Made by a program: the position numbers and the translations under genes. A DNA stretch of 64,000 bases. Source: Streptomyces netropsis. GTDB lineage: Bacteria > Actinomycetota > Actinomycetes > Streptomycetales > Streptomycetaceae. Below are positions 58,449 through 64,000 of this stretch, one piece after another; position 1 is the stretch's first letter, and every line of letters starts with the position of its first letter. The stretch covers positions 620,001 through 684,000 of the forward strand of contig NZ_JACHJG010000002.1 in assembly GCF_014203545.1 (NCBI RefSeq), given 5' to 3'. The notes below the pieces were generated by a model, which searched no databases, was not told where the DNA came from, and saw nothing but the letters and a program-made list of their open reading frames with translations.

Positions 58449-59153
58449 ATGGACCAGTACGCAGCCGCGCCCCTGCGCGTCTTCATCCTCGATGATCACG
58501 AGGTGGTGCGCCGCGGGGTGTGCGATCTCCTCGAAGCGGAGCAGGACATCGAGGTGGTGGGGGAGGCGGCCAACGGTCGGGAAGCGCTCTCGAGGGTGCC
58601 CGTCACCCGTCCGCACGTGGCGATCCTCGACGTACGGCTCGGGGAGCCCGGTGCGGAGGGAGGCGATCACGAAGGCATCGAGGTGTGCCGGGAACTGCGG
58701 GCGAGGATGCCGGAGCTGGCCTGCCTGATGCTGACGTCCTTCGACGACGACGAGGCCCTCTTCGACGCCATCATGGCGGGAGCGGCCGGTTACGTCCTCA
58801 AGCAGATCAACGGCTCGGACCTGGTGACCGCGGTACGTACCGTGGCCACGGGCAGGTCGATGCTGGATCCGCGTACGGCCTCACGGGTAATGGAACGGCT
58901 GCGCGCGCCGCAGCGCCCGGAGGCGCCGGAGCCCGAGCCGGACCTGCTCTCGCCCCGGGAACGGCAGATCCTGGAGCTGATAGGGGAGGGGCTGACCAAC
59001 CGTCAGATCGCTGACCGGCTGTTCCTGGCGGAGAAGACGGTCAAGAATCGCGTCTCCTCCCTCCTGGCCAAGCTGGGCGTGGGCCGACGTGTCCAGGCGG
59101 CGGAGATCGCGGGCCGCCTCCGTGGGCAGCGGGAGGGGCGCGGCGCCCGTTAG
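58449..59153 (+). CDS. NarL/DevR-family response regulator
   Basis: This 234-residue protein has a receiver domain (about 10-135) with acidic residues in FILDDHE, phosphoacceptor Asp61 in VAILDVRLG, and lysine in AGYVLKQI. A LuxR-type helix-turn-helix follows (about 165-225: LSPRERQILELIGEGLTNRQ). The receiver has a slightly extended loop (GEPGAEGGDHEGIEV), seen in DevR/DosR-like regulators. It converges with the sensor kinase gene (33 bp between stops), its likely partner. Two OsdR-like boxes lie upstream, suggesting autoregulation together with the flavohemoprotein gene. Confidence 0.88.
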   Translation: MDQYAAAPLRVFILDDHEVVRRGVCDLLEAEQDIEVVGEAANGREALSRVPVTRPHVAILDVRLGEPGAEGGDHEGIEVCRELRARMPELACLMLTSFDDDEALFDAIMAGAAGYVLKQINGSDLVTAVRTVATGRSMLDPRTASRVMERLRAPQRPEAPEPEPDLLSPRERQILELIGEGLTNRQIADRLFLAEKTVKNRVSSLLAKLGVGRRVQAAEIAGRLRGQREGRGAR

Positions 59154-59186
59154 GCGCCTGTCACACGGGCGGCCGGCCGCCGCCTT

Positions 59187-60902
<1,716 letters not shown>

Positions 60903-61133
60903 CTACGCCAGCGCCGTGCGAGGCCCGCGCGGGGGCCCGGCCGCCCGAAAGGCGGGAGGACGCCGCCATCGGCAAGTGTTCGACGGAGGCGCGTTGTTCG
61001 AGAAAACAGTCGGCTTTCCGGGCCTCAACTCCCCTCCGACGGGTGGTTTGCCCGCTCCTGGACGGGCGGCCCGGATGGCCTTGGCGACACTGGCCGATGG
61101 GCAACACGATGATCCCAAGAGTGGGGGAACGAA

Positions 61134-63476
61134 ATGGCCGCCGGTACGGTTCTGTTCGCGCTGCGCGAGGACCCACGGGACGAGGGCTCCGAAGGCGACC
61201 AGCTGCGCAGGATCCGCAAGGCGGTGGAAGCCCAGGGCCTGGAAGTGCGCTGGACGCGGACCGCGGGCGACGCGCGGGCGGTGCTGCGCACGGAGGCGGG
61301 CCTCGCGGCCGCCGTCGTGGCATGGGACCTCGCCCCGGACGGGAGCGCCAAGGACGAGCCGGGCGGTGCCGCGGTGTTGCGCCAGATCGGACGGCGCTTC
61401 AAGAACCTGCCCGTCCTGCTCGTCATGACGGACGAGGCCGACGACGACCTCGACCGCCTGCCGCTGTGGGTGTCGGAAACGGTGGTCGGCTACATCTGGC
61501 CGCTGGAGGACACCCCTGCGTTCATCGCCGGACGGATCGTCAGCGCGGCGCGTGCCTACAGCGAGGCCGTGCTCCCGCCGTTCTTCAAGGCGCTGCGGCA
61601 CTTCGACGACGCCCATGAGTACTCCTGGCACACCCCGGCACACGCGGGCGGGGTCGCCTTCCTGAAGTCACCCGTCGGACGGGCCTTCTTCGACTACTAC
61701 GGGGAGCGGCTGTTCCGCAGCGACCTGTCCATCTCCGTCGAGGAACTGGGGTCCCTGTTCGAACACACCGGCCCGATCGGGGACGCTGAGCGCAACGCCG
61801 CCCGGATCTTCGGCGCCGAGCGCACCTACTTCGTGCTCCACGGTGACTCCACCGCGGACCGCATGGTCGGTCACTTCTGCGTCGCACACGACGAGATCGC
61901 GCTGGTGGACCGCAACTGTCACAAGTCCGTGCTGCACGGCCTGGTCCTGTCCGGCGCCCGCCCGGTCTATCTCGTCCCCACCCGCAACGGCTACGGGCTG
62001 GCCGGCCCGCTGCCGCCCGCCGAGATCCGGGCGGCGGCGGTGGCGGACCGGATCGCCCGCAACCCGCTGGCAGCGGGCGCGAGCTCGCCCCACGCCGAGT
62101 ACGCCGTGCTCACCAACTCCACCTACGACGGGCTCTGTTACGACGCGGTGCACGTCGCGCGCGAGCTCGCCCCCAGCACCCCGCGGCTCCACTTCGACGA
62201 GGCGTGGTTCGCCTACGCGCGCTTCCATCCCCTCTACGCCGGGCGCTACGGGATGTCCGTGGGCCCCGACACGTTCAGCGGACCCGAACGTCCCACGGTC
62301 TTCGCGACCCAGTCCACGCACAAGCTGCTGGCGGCGCTGTCCCAGAGCGCCATGGTGCACGTCAAGCCCGCGCCCAGGGCCCCGGTGGAGCACGAGCGCT
62401 TCAACGAGGCGTTCATGATGCACGGCACCACCTCGCCGCTCTACCCCGCCATCGCCTCCCTCGACGTGGCCGCCGGAATGATGGACGGCCCGCAGGGGCA
62501 CTGGCTGATCGACGAGGCCGTCACCGAGGCCGTCCGGTTCCGTCAGGCCGTGGTCCGCACCGGCAGGCGCATCGCGGCCGCCGGGGACCGGCCCGCCTGG
62601 TTCTTCGGCGTCTGGCAGCCCGAGACCGTCACCGACCCGGCCACCGGTGAACCGCACGCCTTCGCCGACGCGCCGGCCGAACTGCTGCGCAACCAACCGT
62701 CCTGCTGGCAGCTGGAACCGGATGCCGACTGGCACGGCTTCCCGGGACTCGGTGAGGGCTACGCCCTGCTGGACCCGGTCAAGGTGACCCTCACCTGCCC
62801 CGGCATCGACGCCACCGGGCAGACGGCCGAGCGGGGAATCCCCGCCCGGATCCTGACGGCCTACCTGGCGACCCGGAACATCGTGGTGGAGAAGACCGAC
62901 ACCTACACCACCCTCATCCTCTTCTCCATGGGCATCACGAAGGGGAAGTGGGGCACGCTGCTGGACGCCCTGATGGACTTCAAGGCGCTCTACGACGCCG
63001 ACACGCCGCTCGATCAGGTGCTGCCCGGCCTTCTCGCGCAGCACCCCCGGCGCTATGACGGGACGACCTTGCGGGAACTGTGCCAGTCCATGCACGACCA
63101 CCTGCGCCAGGCCGATCTGGTCACCTTGCTGGACACGGCCTTCCAGGAACTGCCGGAACCGGTCGCGCCACCCCAGTGGTGCTACCAGCAGCTGATCCGG
63201 GCGGGCACCGAGCGGGTCAGGCTCGCCGACGCCGCGGACCGCGTGGCGGCGGCCATGGTCACCGTGACACCGCCCGGAATCCCCGTCCTGATGCCGGGCG
63301 AGTCCACCGGCGGCTCCGACGGTCCCCTGCTGCGTTACCTCGGCGCGCTGGAGGCCTTCGACCGCGAGTTCCCCGGATTCCGCAGTGAGACCCACGGAGT
63401 GACCGTGGACCCGGACAACGGCGACTATCTCATCGAGTGCGTACGCCCGGATCGTTCGGCCGCCTCTCGGCACTGA
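61134..63476 (+). CDS. PLP-dependent Orn/Lys/Arg decarboxylase (fold type I)
   Basis: This 780-residue enzyme has the family layout: an N-terminal wing/receiver-like domain (about 1-140), a large PLP domain with SWHTPAHAGG, HGDSTADRMV, HFDEAWFAYARFHPLY and the PLP lysine Lys397 in TQSTHKLLAAL, and a C-terminal domain with IPVLMPGE. These enzymes decarboxylate arginine, lysine or ornithine and help acid tolerance or polyamine synthesis; the substrate cannot be fixed by eye. It sits next to the DevR/DevS-like pair, divergent from the kinase gene (264 bp), so shared stress control is possible. The ATG at 61134 follows a GGGGGAA site. Confidence 0.88.
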   Translation: MAAGTVLFALREDPRDEGSEGDQLRRIRKAVEAQGLEVRWTRTAGDARAVLRTEAGLAAAVVAWDLAPDGSAKDEPGGAAVLRQIGRRFKNLPVLLVMTDEADDDLDRLPLWVSETVVGYIWPLEDTPAFIAGRIVSAARAYSEAVLPPFFKALRHFDDAHEYSWHTPAHAGGVAFLKSPVGRAFFDYYGERLFRSDLSISVEELGSLFEHTGPIGDAERNAARIFGAERTYFVLHGDSTADRMVGHFCVAHDEIALVDRNCHKSVLHGLVLSGARPVYLVPTRNGYGLAGPLPPAEIRAAAVADRIARNPLAAGASSPHAEYAVLTNSTYDGLCYDAVHVARELAPSTPRLHFDEAWFAYARFHPLYAGRYGMSVGPDTFSGPERPTVFATQSTHKLLAALSQSAMVHVKPAPRAPVEHERFNEAFMMHGTTSPLYPAIASLDVAAGMMDGPQGHWLIDEAVTEAVRFRQAVVRTGRRIAAAGDRPAWFFGVWQPETVTDPATGEPHAFADAPAELLRNQPSCWQLEPDADWHGFPGLGEGYALLDPVKVTLTCPGIDATGQTAERGIPARILTAYLATRNIVVEKTDTYTTLILFSMGITKGKWGTLLDALMDFKALYDADTPLDQVLPGLLAQHPRRYDGTTLRELCQSMHDHLRQADLVTLLDTAFQELPEPVAPPQWCYQQLIRAGTERVRLADAADRVAAAMVTVTPPGIPVLMPGESTGGSDGPLLRYLGALEAFDREFPGFRSETHGVTVDPDNGDYLIECVRPDRSAASRH

Positions 63477-63517
63477 CCGGAGGGCGTGGTGAATCAACTC
63501 TCGGAAGGTTGTGCGGC

Positions 63518-64000
63518 GTGACGGGGCGGCGGGGAACAGGGTGTGTGCTGGCGTTGGCGACGGCTGCCGTCCTCGCCCTGACGGGCGAGGCGGCGGCCGA
63601 CGAGGCGGGCGCGCGGGCCTCGGTCGGCGGTGCGCAGGTGGTGGACGCCGTTGTCACCGACCTGCCACGCCTGCTGCCTGACCATCCGCCGTCGCACGTC
63701 GGTGTGGACGCCCTGGGCGGCGCGGCGCGGGCGGAGGTCGTCGACAGCGGTACGGGGTGTGTGAACGTCACCGCGCACGTTCTCGCCGTCGACGCGGAAG
63801 CATGGCTGAACTGCCGCAAACCGAGTCCCCCCGCGCCCGCACCACCGGCGCCCGCACCTCCCGCGCCCGCTCCGCCCGCCCCCGGACCCCCGGCGCCACC
63901 CGCTCCTGAACCCCCGGCGCCACCGGCCCCCGCGCCACCTGCCCCCGCACCACCGGTCCCCGCGCCCCCGGTACCGCCCCCTCCCGCGCCCGCTCCTCCG
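63518..64000 (+). CDS. Exported proline-rich protein, 3'-truncated by the window edge
   Basis: A frame with no stop runs from GTG 63518 to the end of the window (161 codons). GGAAGG at 63503-63508 is well placed. The product starts with a signal peptide (TGRRGTGCVLALATAAVLAL, then TGEAAADE). A segment of about 80 residues follows with two cysteines (DSGTGCVNV, WLNCRKP) that may form a disulphide. A long Pro/Ala repeat region (PAPAPP units) then continues past the window. Such stalks are common in cell-wall-spanning or surface proteins. I do not recognise the family. It begins 41 bp after the decarboxylase stop. Confidence 0.7.
   Translation, partial: MTGRRGTGCVLALATAAVLALTGEAAADEAGARASVGGAQVVDAVVTDLPRLLPDHPPSHVGVDALGGAARAEVVDSGTGCVNVTAHVLAVDAEAWLNCRKPSPPAPAPPAPAPPAPAPPAPGPPAPPAPEPPAPPAPAPPAPAPPVPAPPVPPPPAPAPP

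Noticed and set aside
63826..64000. Repetitive CCCGCGCC-type sequence at the window end as a CRISPR or tandem-repeat array
   Set aside because: It is in-frame coding repeat for a Pro/Ala stalk; units are short and irregular with no spacers.

Overview
The window is high-GC DNA with actinomycete gene style: GTG starts, SARP/AfsR regulators, MbtH, a PabAB fusion, a monomeric isocitrate dehydrogenase and rare TTA leucine codons. This points to a Streptomyces or close relative. It holds two adjacent natural-product loci followed by a regulatory and metabolic region.

(1) Positions 1012-28399 form a complete aureothin-type polyketide cluster in the order I recall for aurD-E-F-A-G-H-B-C-I: SARP activator, acyl-CoA ligase, AurF diiron N-oxygenase, PKS AurA, PabAB aminodeoxychorismate synthase, P450 AurH, PKS AurB, PKS AurC and methyltransferase AurI. 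The parts fit one pathway. PabAB supplies the aminobenzoate precursor and AurF oxidises the amine to nitro. The ligase activates p-nitrobenzoate. AurA (methylmalonyl AT, DH, KR; used twice in the known pathway), AurB (malonyl AT, DH-ER-KR) and AurC (two non-reducing modules plus TE) build the chain. AurI O-methylates the pyrone and AurH forms the tetrahydrofuran ring. A three-copy, 11-bp-spaced CAAG repeat lies in the aurE/aurF divergent promoter, where the SARP would be expected to bind. Oddities are a serine-less ACP-like N-terminus on AurA and a truncated second AT in AurC whose catalytic serine is replaced by Phe.

(2) After a perfect 16-bp hairpin, positions 28597-46643 carry a split NRPS locus that I cannot match to a known product. 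It has a free-standing condensation domain, a LuxR-type regulator, an MFS exporter, a SyrP/TauD-type Fe(II)/2-oxoglutarate hydroxylase, a free A-T protein with a Glx-like code, a type II thioesterase, MbtH, and a large T-C-T-C-A-T-TE protein. The two T-C units of the large protein are near-identical tandem copies exactly 1677 bp apart. An AfsR-like regulator and a methyltransferase close the region.

(3) Positions 46633-64000 hold a secreted-protein remnant, a second AfsR-like regulator preceded 4 bp upstream by a secreted bulb-lectin gene, a secreted beta-propeller protein, a large membrane NACHT ATPase with a similar RHIM/amyloid-like motif at both ends, isocitrate dehydrogenase, a flavohemoprotein, a DevR/DevS-like two-component pair with tandem OsdR/DosR-like boxes, an Orn/Lys/Arg decarboxylase and the start of a proline-rich secreted protein. 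In-frame TTA codons in the cluster SARP, the LuxR regulator, the second AfsR-like protein, the methyltransferase, the NACHT protein and the sensor kinase suggest bldA (developmental) control across the region.
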